From Apostichopus japonicus (taxonomy: Eukaryota > Echinodermata > Holothuroidea > Aspidochirotida > Stichopodidae), in the NCBI RefSeq assembly GCF_037975245.1, contig NC_092562.1, positions 11,664,001-11,728,000 of the forward strand: a stretch of DNA of 64,000 nucleotides. Direction: 5' to 3'. Below the pieces are notes generated by a model. It was not told the DNA's origin, ran no database searches, and was given only the letters and a program-made list of their open reading frames with translations. A program made the translations under genes and the position numbers. Positions 1 to 12,022 of this stretch are shown piece after piece (position 1 is the stretch's first letter; each line of letters opens with the position of its first letter).

Positions 1-3000
1 GTTAAGTCCTTCTGAATTTTTTCCCATCGTGGGTCACATCCCGACCAAAATGAACTACGGTGTTAACGGACGGAGGAGGAGGATGTTATGCAAAGAGTAA
101 TTATGCAACTACTTTGCAAACATGTACACACATTGGAGTACTGTACAGTCTGTACTTTCTTTAGGGCAAGGGGGGAGGGTGGTTGGGGTGGTGAGGTTGG
201 GGGCTTAGTTTATTATATTATAACTGTGTAACTATTTATAAAACTTTTTGGGGTTAGCCAGGCAAGTAACCTATGCTGTCAAGTTGGCGTGTGTGCGTAC
301 AGTATTTGCGTGTGCTTGGAGCAACTGAACTTAAACTGAACTGTTTCACACTAAAGTGCAATTTTTACTAACATAAAGTAGTACGTAGGCTCATTGAACT
401 TTTAGTGCTCAGAGGTCAGTGCATCGTTATGGTTACCACATGTCCTTTATCCACTCTAAACATGATCTTCATCAATTTTCAGCGTAGCTCTAAAGAAATT
501 TCTGTATACATACAGTACTTCCAGTAGCTTATAAATTTATATGTTAGTAGATCTTCTGTATTGCTTTTTGTTGAAGATTGAGTATTTACAATTGTTCCGC
601 CTATAGGCTAAGTGGTCAAATCTCCTGTGAATCAAGTCCTAGATGATACTTCATACATCTACAGTATATACGTAGTATTTAGGACTTTATTTATTAATGT
701 AACTGGTAACCTGGTAACACTGACACATCTACTGTAGTATCTTCACCTGATAGCAACTATGGCAATCTTTATTGTAGATAATAATCAACTACGTCAACAG
801 ACAAAGTTCGATGGAATATTTATTTTTCTATTGTTGCAGGGTCCGAGTTTCAGCCTTGCCCTTTAAACTTGACAATTTAGCGTGATAAAGTAGCAGTGCA
901 GTGTTGATATCATTTTTCAATGTGTACTTACACTGTAATACATACATATATGTGTGCAGTATGTGCTTGATTAAATTAAAAGATATGATTACTGGAATAT
1001 ATAGTAATGATCTGACTTATATACAGTATACTGTATAGAGTTAAGTTGTTAAAAAAATCACTGAAGTTTCCTCAGTTTCAATACCATCATCATCACATTT
1101 CTGATTGCCAAGGAACTAGCAGGATAGTTAAGGTAACTTTGTGGTACTAAGCGAAAAAGCATTTATACACCCGGGTGAAGAGTGGCAATGGAGATAAAGT
1201 GCCTTTCTCTAGGACAAAACGTAATTATCTGGCCAGGACTTGAACCTGCAAACATTAATTCACAAGTCAACTGACTTTACCACTTGACCACAACACACTG
1301 AACTTATTAACAATGATGAACTCTACTTATCATAATTTCTGTTTTTTTTTTCCCTCCTCAAAAAGGCATGTTTGTTGGGCTTATTAATTGCACATTGTCA
1401 GAGAGGCTAGAGCTTAGAGGGGAGTTGTTGTAGTAGTGAAATACCTGGAGTACTGTACCTACCTGGTGTTGTATACACAATCTATGACTCATATAATGGA
1501 AAAGACCATACAGTCTGTAGACCCAACACATTGAAATAACTTCCTTCATGCTGGTTTACAGTATATACATGAGCATTATGTTTAATGCTGAATGACTTGG
1601 CAGATTTACAGATTTACATCGCGGTACGCATTCTTCTGACAATGAACTACTGTACCGTATGGTGTGAGTATTAAAACCGCAAGGGGTGCAGCATACATCG
1701 TACTGAGTTGCTGCTTATATTTTGTTATTATTTACCGTACGGAGGAAACAGATTCAGAGGAACAGAATCTTTTTATGTGACTGTGGTACTGTACAGTACT
1801 AAGCTGTACAGTAATTGTATATACTCGACATCGTCATACATTTTTCCCTTAAATATATTGCACCGTGTTTCAGAGATTACAAAACGGTGAATTGTTCGAC
1901 ACCATCAATCCCCCCTTTACAGTACTGTATATCGGGGTGATTGACAGATGTTGTAATCCATTTCCTCTTGTGGAAGTTGTGGTATTATTCTTCCGTGCCT
2001 TATAAAATGCTAGTTTTCCCAGCTTTTGTTCTAAATAGGAATTTGTCATATATGTGCAAAAAAATAAAAAGGGAGTTAATAAACACGTAAAACCCCACAG
2101 CAATTTTTCTGTGATCTTTTACAGGAAATTTTATTAACCAACATACACTTCCAGGGATTGTTAAGCCATTTTGAAAGGCTTTGAAATGTCCATTTTTAGA
2201 GTGCTATGTACAGTATGTATGCTATGCATCACCTTTGGATTTGTAGATATTTATGTATCATAGGAAGTAAACTAACGAAATGTATTAAAGTTTGTCAGTT
2301 GCTGCACTTTTTACCAAATCCTCTGGTAACTTTCAATGACTAGTAGCTAATATACTTATCAAAGTCTGTGTCATGGTATATTATGTCATCCTTCAACAAC
2401 TTTCGAGTGGAGGAAAACTGCTGTGTAATACCTGCGTAGGAAATCGTACTAATTGGTTTAAACCACAGATTACTGTTGGCCTTGTCATCTAGCTTCCGAC
2501 TACTTCTTTTAAGAGAGATATCCCGATCATCCTGGGACGACAATTGATGAAAAGCTCTGCTCGAAAATCGAATGAAGAGAAATATGGAGGGTTGGCTATA
2601 AATATGAGGGGGAAATAAAAGAAAAGAGCTTGAAGGATTATTATTTCTTGACTGATATTGGTCTGACTGTCTCGTAATGAGCGACTTTTGAGCTACAGTA
2701 GTTGGGACATCTAAAGATGTGCTCTGTGAATATTTTATTATTTATTTGTATTTAATTAGGACTTTCCATAAGGCAAAGTCGAGAACTATGTACCTTGAGA
2801 GAAGTGTATGTATGTCATCTTTTCTTTCTACCAGTTGTAAGCTTGTAGTAATTAATAATTATAATTTGCATCAATATGTTCTCAGATGTGCTCAGAACAG
2901 TACACGAAAAATCATGCTCTGCTCAGAATCACCATTGTACAGGTACTGCACTTTGTGTGATATTCCGGGGCAACATACTGTACTCCCAATGCTAATTAAT

Positions 3001-3102
3001 CCATTCACCGAAGCAGTAATTTACGTATTTACTGTATGCAAATTGTGTTCCAGTTTCTGACCTTTTTTTTCTTTTTGGATTTCTTTTTCTGTCTCTTTAC
3101 AG
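1..3102. other. Upstream/intronic non-coding region left of KEAP1
   Basis: No convincing coding exon. Short ORFs here lack domain character and splice support. It probably contains the KEAP1 promoter or first intron, but no clear TATA, Inr or CpG island stands out. The motif TACAGTA/TACTGTA recurs often (for example around 1790-1815 and 1917-1930). A SINE lies at about 1140-1300. Confidence 0.5.
1140..1300 (-). mobile_element. tRNA-derived SINE (minus strand)
   Basis: On the reverse strand the sequence around 1240-1295 has an A-box-like TGGTCAAGTGG and a B-box-like GGTTCAAGTCC at tRNA spacing, as in a tRNA head. The adjoining body (AGATAAAG..C and CCTGGCC region) is shared with the SINE at 34330-34640, so both belong to one family. 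Confidence 0.65.
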
Positions 3103-3284
3103 ATTTGATGTCCATGCTGTTAAAAGCCTCCACAGTGTCTACTTGAAACAGAAGAAGCATAGAGGAGGGAGTAAATTCAAGAAACCCCAGTCTATTTTTT
3201 TAGTGATATCTATTCAGAATGTACCAGAGCACAGAGCTTTAAGAGGATGACAGAAACAACAACACAAAAAACCCCTCCGACATA
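3103..3284 (+). other. KEAP1: KEAP1 5' untranslated part of the first coding exon
   Basis: A long pyrimidine tract ending in TTTACAG (AG at 3101-3102) looks like a 3' splice site, so the exon that carries the start codon probably begins at 3103. The frame of the KEAP1 ORF has a TAA at 3240-3242, so nothing upstream adds to the protein. A non-coding first exon and the promoter must lie further upstream; I could not place them. Confidence 0.55.
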
Positions 3285-4576
3285 ATGGAAGGGTTTTGTT
3301 GCATCGGATACGCTTTGAGTAGAACAGTATCTAGAATTGTTAAAATGGCCATGCCTTGCGTAGCCGCCGAGGTAGATGAGAACTCTCAGTTTGAATACCG
3401 TGACTTTGGAGCGAGCATAAGCTACAGGAGCCTCAAGCACCCCGGCAGTGCTTTCCAGGTCCTCAGTGAATTGCGAGACAAACACGAACTCTGCGATGTC
3501 ACCCTGGTAGTAGATATGGTGAAGTTTAGGGCTCACAGGGCAGTCCTAGCCTCATGTAGTCCTTACTTTAGAGCAATGTTAACCAAAGGATTTAAAGAGT
3601 GTAAGAAAGAGAGGATTGATTTAAAAGATGTTCACCCTTGCACGTTTTCAGCCATCATTGACTTTATGTATACCTCAGAAATTAGGATCAGCGAATGTAA
3701 CGTAATGGAACTGCTGCCGACGGCGATAATGTATCAAGTTAACGACATCATCGAAGCTTGTTGTGATTTTTTGGAGAGACAGCTGGACCCCCATAATTGT
3801 CTAGGTTATTCAATTTATGCAAAGGAACAAGGGCTCGATCGCCTCCACAAGAAGGCCTGCGATTTCATTTTCCGAAACTTTTGTGAAGTTTCCCATTCCG
3901 AAGAATTCCTTAAGCTTCCTTTACCCCAGTTATTAACAGTACTACAGCAAGATAAACTGAACGTTTGGAGCGAGTGCGAGGTGTACGACGCTTGTAAACG
4001 CTGGGTCAAACACGACGAGAAAGCGAGGAATCAGTGCTTTGGAAAACTGTTAGGGGATGGTGCAATACGGGCAGAACATTTGACCCCATGCTTTCTCAAG
4101 CGGCAGCTTGACAAGTGTGAAATACTGAGGAATGACATCCGTTGCAAGGACTATTTATCGAAGATATTTCAGCAGCTGAGGTTACACAGGTTATCGAGAA
4201 TCCCTCCACGACATCCATTGACTGCCAGAGTTATATACACTGCTGGCGGATACTTAAGGCAGTCCCTTAAAACATTTGAGTGCTACGATCCCATATCGAA
4301 CACGTGGGACACCCTAGCTTGCCTTCCAGAGGCTAGGAGCGGACTCGGAGCCGCCACTATCAACGGCATCTTCTATTGCGTCGGTGGGAGGAATAATACC
4401 GCAGAGGCAAACACCGATTCCAACCAGTTAGATTGTTACAACCCTCTGAGGAATATGTGGAGGACATTGAATCCTATGATAGAGTGCAGGAACAGAGTGG
4501 GGGTAGCGGTTCTCGACGATATGCTCTATGCAGTCGGAGGATCTCAGGGGTGTGTTCTTCATAACTCAGCTGAAAG
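3285..4576 (+). CDS. KEAP1: KEAP1 coding exon 1 (BTB, BACK, Kelch blades 1-2)
   Basis: Long first coding exon of 430 codons plus 2 nt, ending at AAAG|GTAAGA. It holds the BTB motif [10 protein letters not shown] and the BACK domain with DKCEIL and IRCKDY, then Kelch motifs with [23 protein letters not shown] and AVGGSQGC. The next exon completes the last Arg codon. Confidence 0.95.
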
Positions 4577-7500
4577 GTAAGACACCTGCCCTTTAAAATA
4601 TGCATATATATCGCAATGCTCACACATAACTGATGATTTAAAGGGAACCATTCCTCCCAACCCCTTCCACAACATTTTGTCTAGTCTTTTGATACTGCAT
4701 GGAATCAATTAAGTGTTCAGATTTTGTGTAGCCGGTTTTATGGTTTGTCCATATAAGACCAACCATGGTTCCTGTGTTCACAAACTGCTGTACATCTTTG
4801 GATCAGACACCAAGATTCTTTTATCCCAGAGCGATAAAGGTTTTTACTGATATCTTACTTACTTATAAATTGCTGTACGTGCGAGTACATGAATTTCCTT
4901 TTTAAAATAAAGTTTTACTTACTAAATTTGTATTGCAATTTGCAAGACAGGAAAACATTATTCCCTGGATTTGGAGAATGTTACTGTGGACTTGCAATGT
5001 CATGTATGTCAAATAACTTTGAAGATTGTGTATTGATGACATAAATAGAGTAGTTGTTGAAATCATAATTGACTGCACATGAGCTGCTGCAGAAACCAAA
5101 TCCAAGCTAATATGGGGCACACTGAAAAACAAATGTTTACATCTCTTTAGACTCACATTTACATTGCATATTTCTGAGTACCCTGAGCGGTATCTCAACA
5201 AAGTCATCAAAGTACCAGTTGGCTAGAACCCTCTTTATATAAACAGTTCTCCAAGTCTTTGTATTGCGATGTGAAAAGCTATCCTTTATTATAGCTTTGT
5301 TGCATCTTCATGGTAGGCTGCTGAGCAATGAGTCTGCACAAAACATGTTCTTTTGTTTAAAAGGTTCTGTGTGGAATGCCTATAGTGTTGGCTAGCCACT
5401 CGGGCTATTCTATTTCACTTGCTGTTAGGCAAACATGACTCAGCAGATTACTTTTGTATGTATACAAAATCCCCCACGGATCTTTAATAAAGGCTTCTGC
5501 GCAATCAACTACGGTAGCTCTTAATTACCATGATGGATATGCAGTACTGTAGTTATATCAATAAAAGATACCTTAGATGTTACAAGTAAATGAAAACTTA
5601 ATTTTTTTGCATTAGAGTTTAGAAATATGTACAGACAATTGATGATACTGTAGTCTGAAATGAAGAAACAGGTCTTGTCTGTAGCCTAGGGTATTTAATT
5701 TTGGGATTTGACATGTACAGTGTACAGTAAAGTGTATCTAATTTATGTACTTTGTTGGTCATTTCAGGTATACATTTGACAAGGCAGGTGCAGTACTTTT
5801 ATGGGGGTGGGGATGGGGCCGGTGGAGGGATGGCTTTGTGTACTTTCTGTGATAGCACTTAAAAAGAAATAATGGCAAAAGTTCTTCAAAAGATGTACTT
5901 TTCCATTCCAAAATCTTCTAGTTGATTTATCCTTGAAACCTGATACATTTGGAATGTTTGCTTTACAGTAGTTTTAACCTGTCAAGGTTATCTATATTTA
6001 GAATTTCATCAAAATGCAAGTCATTGTAAGAATTAGCCTGGGAAGTAAACTTGCACGATATAAAGCAACTGCTGTGTAAATGGTGTTCTGATTGTAGGAT
6101 ATGTAGGTTGCATAAAATATTATTAGTATTGTCCCCCAAATATTCTAGAAAGTAAAATAAAGGTCAGTCATATTTAAACTTCCATAATTTCACTGTCCCC
6201 CCCCCCCCTCTCAGAGCATTTATTGATTTTCTTTCAAAATGTGTACCATCTTTGATGTTTGTGAATTATTTGAAGACCCATAACCTCCGTGAAAGTAAAG
6301 TTCAAGACTATGAGCAAATTGTTTAAAGCTGCACTAACGTTTGGCGACGATGGACATGGTTACCATCTAAGTGTTAACTTTGTAATGAAATGCAACGTAA
6401 AAACTGTGTTTTCAATTTCAACTTTCCATGCTTTAAAAGGTCTTCTGTGAATACTGGGGACAACGGACATTGTTACCATCTAAGTGTTAACTTTGTAATG
6501 AAATGCAACGTAACAACTGTGTTTTCGATTTCAACTTTCCATGCTTTAAAAGGTCTTCTGTGAATACTGGGGACAACGGACATTGTAACCATCTAAGTGT
6601 TAACTTTGTAATGAAATGCAACGTAACAAAGTTCTGTGTTTTCGATTTCAACTTTCCATGCTTTAAAAGGTCTTCTGTGAATACTGGGGACAACGGACAT
6701 TGTTACCATCTAAGTGTTAACTTTGTAATAAAATGCAACGTAACAACTGTGTTTTCGATTTCAACTTTCCATGCTTTAAAAGGTCTTCTGTGCATACTGT
6801 ACATAATGTTACTACTGTACAGTATGTTCCAGGTCTTAACTATAATGATTTCATCAGGTTTGACAGATGTTTTTACTCTACAGTACCTTATCATTCATTT
6901 GAACTCTCATGGTTCTCTTTCCCTTCTAGGTACAATGTTGAAGAAGACAAATGGACCAAGGTGGCAAATATGCACAGTAAGAGGATAGGTGTCGGGTGCA
7001 CAGTTGTCAACAGACTACTGTATGCAGTAGGAGGCTTTGATGGACAGCACAGGCTAAGTTCAGTCGAATGTTATCATCCAGAAAATGATGAATGGCTGGA
7101 AGTCAAACCCATGAAGAGGCAGAGGAGTGGTGCTGGTAAGTCATGGAGGTATCCATGGAAACACACATTCGAACAATCTCTGTCATAGGATGAAACAAGA
7201 TGGTGGCCATGTTTAACATTAATATTCACTGGGATGTGATGGCGTCATATGAATTAATAAGTCCCACCAAGCTCTGTTTGGATAACATCTTGTTGGGATA
7301 GTGATGGGTACATTTTCATCTTTTCATCTCATTTCACGGTGCACAAGGAACCGTGAAATAAGCAAACGCTTCAAAGCAGTACTATAACAGAAGAAAGAAA
7401 GTGAAAGATGGCCTATTGCATTGGATTTGAACAAAGATGTTTTGTCAAATGGAAACTTGTACCCAAGTTGAGAGAACACTTGATTATAATGAAGTGTGTC

Positions 7501-8903
7501 GATATATAGTTAATTCAAATTTTTGTTAGAAACTTTTATTACTTTGAAAAGGTTTGTGTTAAACCCGTATGAAGTGGGCTTGAATAGTAGTTTATTGTCT
7601 TTTTGTTTTGTCTTTCCCCTTTTTAAAGGTGTCGCTAGTATAGGCAACTTTATCTACGCTATAGGAGGTTATGATGGCCAGAATCAGTTGAATAGTGTGG
7701 AACGTTACGATATTGAGAACGATATTTGGGAGGACTTACCACCCATGAACTCTCGCAGAAGTGCCCTGAGTGTTGATGTCATCGGAGAGAAACTCTTTGC
7801 TCTCGGTAGGTTTACACATGCAGCATGACATTTGTGCTTTGTATTGTGAAATATGATCAATCGTTTAAATAAACAATGTTGTAACAAACAATACTTATCA
7901 CTACGTCGAAGTGAATACATGTATTGCTTTAACTTCAACAGAGTCTTACCAAGATAGAAGAACATGTCTTTACAAACTCCTCCCAATCCGTTTGGAAACC
8001 CATCAAATCATTCAAACAAATCCCACACCGCACGCATCCCAAGCAACACGCATAAACAATCTTAACAACCTCACACTCCCACAGTTGTGGCGCCCAAGTT
8101 TCAAGCACAAGTTGTTATAAATGTAAAAGACGTGAAACAACTAAAGCAAATTAGTATGGATCTGACAGGCTATGAGTAGGAAATTCATAACAGTGTGAGA
8201 AAGCTTCTAGCAGCCTCCAATACAATGGAAATAAAATAACATCTAGGCCGATAGTAATACCAAGTCATTCTGTTAATATTTATGCACACATGTATATTTG
8301 TTTCAAAATGATGACGTTTTTAAACACATCAGCAAAAGATATTCTTAATCTGGCTGGTCTATGTCCATTGATTCTCTTATTTTTGCATAATTATTCACAT
8401 TTTAATTAATGTGGAAAAGAAAAGACAACCGTTTGTCATATATTGCACAATTTTCAAACAGCTGACTGATATCGAACAGAAGACCTCAGTTCCGCCAATG
8501 GAATCAACTAACTCTGATAGGATATTGTCTCATTATTTAAGTATTTTTAGTTGTAGTTATATGGTAAAAAAGTCCCAATGAGTGGCAGTGATACCTTTTT
8601 GGTATTTTCTAGTTTGAGTTCCTTAATCATTTTTAAGGAATATTCGCTTCTGATTTCTTATCAAGTACTAGTTAAATACATTAAGTAACAAGCTTTGTTA
8701 AATATTGTGTTTCCCTCATAGGTGGGTATGATGGAGAGGACTTCCTCCCTTCGGTAGAATGCTTTGACCCAAAGGACGGAAAGTGGAGGATCATTACCAG
8801 CATGAGCTCCGGACGAAGCGGCGCTGGTGTAGCAGTCGGGATGGAGCCATGTAAGACCAGTATGTGTGGGGGATTTCCCACAGACATTAATTGGATAGAG
8901 TGA
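3285..8903 (+). CDS. KEAP1: KEAP1 (Kelch-like ECH-associated protein 1), complete gene, 4 coding exons
   Basis: Exons 3285-4576, 6930-7135, 7629-7805 and 8722-8903 join in phase to a 618-residue protein (human KEAP1 is 624). Order: BTB (about residues 51-165), BACK (170-300), then six Kelch blades from about 315. By family knowledge it is the CUL3 adaptor that captures NRF2-type factors and releases them when cysteines are modified. Residues known in human KEAP1 to contact NRF2 are present: Y334, S363, R380, N382, N414 and R415 correspond here to Y323, S352, R369, N371, N403 and R404 at a constant offset of 11, and later blades keep GGFDG..R, RSGAG, GGYDGQ.Q, RRSAL and GGYDG..F. Sensor cysteines C288 and C297 are kept (C278, C287); C273 is alanine (A263) and the C151 cysteine sits one residue early (C138). 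The start at 3285 follows an in-frame stop at 3240 and has a good Kozak context; M21 at 3345 is an alternative. The C-terminus keeps the MEPC motif. Confidence 0.95.
5880..6030 (+). repeat. Fragment of a dispersed repeat family
   Basis: The segment with ATTTATCCTTGAAAC and TTTGGAATGTTTGC is also found near 30600-30650 (same orientation) and, in reverse complement, near 10530-10580. This marks a dispersed, probably non-autonomous repeat. Confidence 0.55.
6340..6800 (+). repeat. Tandem repeat, about four units of 113-118 bp, in KEAP1 intron 1
   Basis: Units begin with GTTACCATCTAAGTGTTAAC at about 6358, 6472, 6586 (GTAACC) and 6703 and continue through CATGCTTTAAAAGGTCTTC. Short ORFs across it on both strands are a by-product of the repetition. 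Confidence 0.88.
6930..7135 (+). CDS. KEAP1: KEAP1 coding exon 2 (Kelch repeat)
   Basis: Preceded by CCCTTCTAG and ended by GTGCTG|GTAAGT. Enters in phase 2 and leaves in phase 1. It encodes a Kelch repeat with [31 protein letters not shown] and RSGAG, matching human KEAP1 around F478-S508. Confidence 0.94.
7136..7628 (+). other. KEAP1 intron 2
   Basis: A 493-bp intron with GTAAGT and AAAG ends. I see nothing else in it. Confidence 0.85.
7629..7805 (+). CDS. KEAP1: KEAP1 coding exon 3 (Kelch repeat)
   Basis: 177 nt (59 codons), flanked by TTTTTAAAG and the donor GTAGGT, phase 1 on both sides. It encodes [20 protein letters not shown] and RRSAL, matching the human blade around Y525-S555. Confidence 0.94.
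7806..8721 (+). other. KEAP1 intron 3
   Basis: A 916-bp intron with GTAGGT and CATAG ends. I see no repeat or exon in it. Confidence 0.85.
8722..8903 (+). CDS. KEAP1: KEAP1 coding exon 4, stop codon
   Basis: Starts after TTCCCTCATAG and closes the propeller with [16 protein letters not shown] and GRSGAGVAV, then MEPC and a 16-residue tail ending at TGA 8901-8903. Human KEAP1 has a tail of similar length after MEPC. An ATTAAA poly(A)-type signal follows at 8941-8946. Confidence 0.92.
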
Positions 8904-9105
8904 TGATATCAACAACTATGTCCCAAAAGGAAAGAGCCGTATTAAATGCAATCATGAGCTCCGGACGAAGCGGCGCGGGTGTAGCAGTCGGGATGGAGCA
9001 ATGTAAGACCAGTATGTGTGGGGGATTTCCCACAGACATCAATTGGATAGAGTGATGATATTCACAACTACGTCCCAAAGTAAAGAGCCGTATTAAAATG
9101 CAATC
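8801..9105 (+). repeat. Tandem duplication (152-bp period) of the KEAP1 terminal exon end and 3' UTR
   Basis: The segment 8801-8952 (last 34 codons with the stop, plus early 3' UTR) is repeated with only a few changes at 8953-9105. Both copies keep the C-terminal reading frame from ATGAGCTCC to TGA and an ATTAAA signal (8941 and 9092). In the second copy the MEPC codon run reads MEQC. The second copy lies downstream of the real stop and probably sits in the 3' UTR. Confidence 0.9.
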
Positions 9106-10269
9106 ACATTTAACTTGTCCATTTCATGATACATGCTGTTCGTTAACTAATTTGTCTTTCCACTTAGAAAGATTGTGCTAAGATTGAATTTAAAAACAAC
9201 CCTTGTTATTATTATATAACTGCATCTTTTATCTTAGATAGATCAGTAGTCACCGAACAATTTCTAATTCCATCAGTCTCAAATTCATGAATAATGCTCA
9301 TTTCAATTGCTTGTTGTTTTTGTTTCTTTTTTTATACTCATGGTTTTATACAAAACCTTGTATGATTTTCTAGTTCCTTGATGACATGAGAAAAAAAAAC
9401 AAAAAAAAAACAACCCAACTTTCTTTTAGGTAATGATGATCCCAGTATTGCTACTAACCCTTGTCTTTCTCATGTTTATTCAGTGATGTTAATTATGCAA
9501 GCACTAGAAGTCACTGAGACAGCTGGCATGCTTGAAAAACCTGAAGTTGTGAAAAACCTGAAGTTGTTTGTCTTCATTGATAATGATAAAAGATAGCCCT
9601 TTAATGATAAGTATTTTCTGTTGTGCTGAAATACATAGCACTATTATACATGTTAGACGACTGGTCACAGCTCAGACAGCTGTAACATCAACTTTAGAGG
9701 ATATGATTGCTTTCCAGAAACTGTTTCTTCCAAAAAAAAAATTTTTTTTTTTAATGAGAACCTGTACAAGGTATCTTTGCTCCTAGCTCCTGTTTTGAAC
9801 TACCGAATGGATTAGACGTGTGGTTAAATATGATTGTATTCTACTCATTTTCCATGACAAATTGGTCCTGTTTGGATTCCGTCAACCAATTTTGAATGTA
9901 TGCATGACTGTGTCAAGTAACCACCTTTAGTCTAGAATAATGTATCGTTTGTCGCTGCTCTTATAGGCCTCCTCCTAGTCTGTGTTGTGTACAGTGTCAT
10001 GAAACTTGACATTTTTACCTACATTTGTTTTGATTGTTTTCTCTACCTCAATTTTTGTTTTGTTTTGTTACTGATTGTTACAATTTGCTTATATCTGCTC
10101 TGGCTGATTAGTTTTATATTCGGATACATACCTTGACTGATGATTTTTAAACGGTTTAACGACTAGATTTAATTAGAAGTGTGATTATAAATATTTTCTG
10201 GTGGTTGAAGTTGAATATTTTTCCCCCCTGAAGTTTAAGGCAAAATCCTCATTCTCATAGCATTTTGTA

Positions 10270-10860
10270 TCGCTAAGATAATGATTCTTACAATTTTGTA
10301 AATGCATCTGGCAAAAAACCAGAATGGATGATGTCATCAGGACAATTCAGCTGAAAATGTTTTTGTTTTCTGTATAATTTGTCAACCATTTATCTGAAGA
10401 GAAAAAGACAATTTCTACTCTTGAACATGCTTAAGCATGAAAAGAGCGCTACAGGTATGTAAATTTGGTAAAATAATAATAAAAATAATACAAAAAAGAT
10501 ACATCATTTTGATGAAATTCTAAGCACAGAAACTTTGACAGCTTAGCAAACATTTTCAAGTGTATCAGGTTTTAATGACACAACCATTAAGAAGATCATA
10601 ATACTGTAGCCTAAAGAAAAACTTTTGAAGCGCATTTGACCAGATGACATCATAGACATGTGACCCTACTTCCTGGAGTATAGTTGAAGGTTAAGCCTGT
10701 CCAAATAGGTTACGTTCAAACAACCATAACTTGAGTCAGGGGAACGGTATTTTGATGGGGTTTTCAACTAGCAGTGTGGAATATATCTCTCTTCAACATG
10801 AGTTTTCACATCGTTTCTCACCAGAAAATCCTTTTAATATTCTTCTTAACGACTTCCCAC
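10270..10860 (-). repeat. Dispersed repeat copy (minus orientation)
   Basis: Its reverse complement matches 30300-30880: GGGGTTTTCAAC..GCAG at 10757-10778 mirrors CTGC..GTTGAAAACCCC at 30412-30430, and the GATGACATCAT and GATGCATTTACAAAAT motifs match as well. Around 580 bp, no ORF: probably a MITE- or SINE-like non-autonomous element. Confidence 0.65.
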
Positions 10861-11928
10861 AGATGTAATTCCTAAGATCTTGTAAACCCTCAATGCAATG
10901 AGCACTAGGGTGGTCAAACTTTTGATTCTTCATTTACATATTATCAGTAATTCACAATACTCTGAGGGTTTATATTTGCCGTTATTGCAAGACTTTTGTG
11001 TCATGATATCATCAGCGTTTGGCTAGAACATTATGTAGAACTATGGATAAGGCTTTTGTCCTTCTCATTCCCAAACTATAGGTAGTATGCTCCTTTCAAA
11101 TGAACACTTTTAATGCATGCATTGTGCAAGTTGTATATTTCTTGTGCTTTGATTTACATTTCTCTGGTTTTACTGACAGCTGGATTTGTTAACTCGTATA
11201 AAAAAAAAAAAACACAAAAAAAAAAAAAACCACCTGAAGTATATTTTGACTGTTTCTTCTTTAACTTAACAACAAAAACAAAATGTAACAATGTATCAAG
11301 CAACTGATTGCTTTGATGAAAAACTCTTTCCTTATCTGTAAAAATTTCGCATCTTTGTGTATGAATATTTAAACAGAAACATTGTAAATTATAATTTATT
11401 TTTGCATTAGACAAACTATAACGAGAAAGAGAGAGTGAGGTATGATGGCCCATCTAGTTGTAAATTGTGCGCTTCCATTGAAAAAATGATGTTTTTATTA
11501 TTGAACAGACGGTCCGAACCAAGTAGAGTAGTACACTGTTTGTAATATTTTACGCAGTTATATTTGTGGTCACATTGTAGCTTGCATATGTTGATAATGT
11601 TCAGTTGCTACTTTATTCCTTACAAAAGTTTCACAAGATATGTTCATTAGCTTGCAATTTGGTTATTTTTGTTTTTTGTGAAGGATGTAACACAATTTTT
11701 TTTTTTTTTTGGTGTGAAGAGTTCCTGTACTTGATAGATAATTGGTAACACTTGGAACCCATAAATTTGGCAGATAAAAATTATTGTTGTTAAGAACATT
11801 TGTATTTCACTATATTGATGTGTGCAGGTATATGTGTGTGTGTAAAGTGTTAAAGTGATTCTCTTTCACCCCCCCCCCCCCCATGCACTGTACACGGTTT
11901 TTGCACACCTTATTAAATGTTTTGATGC

Positions 11929-11944
11929 ACACACACACACACGC

Positions 11945-12003
<59 letters not shown>

Positions 12004-12022
12004 TATACATATATATATATAC

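Larger units (their letters stand above)
4577..6929 (+). other. KEAP1 intron 1
   Basis: A 2.35-kb intron bounded by GTAAGA and TTCTAG. It holds a fragment of a dispersed repeat at about 5880-6030, a C-run near 6197, and a four-unit tandem repeat at 6340-6800. No additional exon was recognised. Confidence 0.8.

Noticed and set aside
6487-6988. ORFs over the KEAP1 intron 1 tandem repeat
   Set aside because: Repetition keeps the frames open on both strands; the true exon 2 begins at 6930 in a supported phase.
8955-9057. Second KEAP1 C-terminal copy as an alternative last exon
   Set aside because: It lacks a preceding acceptor at the equivalent position and follows the stop of copy one in the same exon, so it is better read as duplicated 3' UTR sequence.
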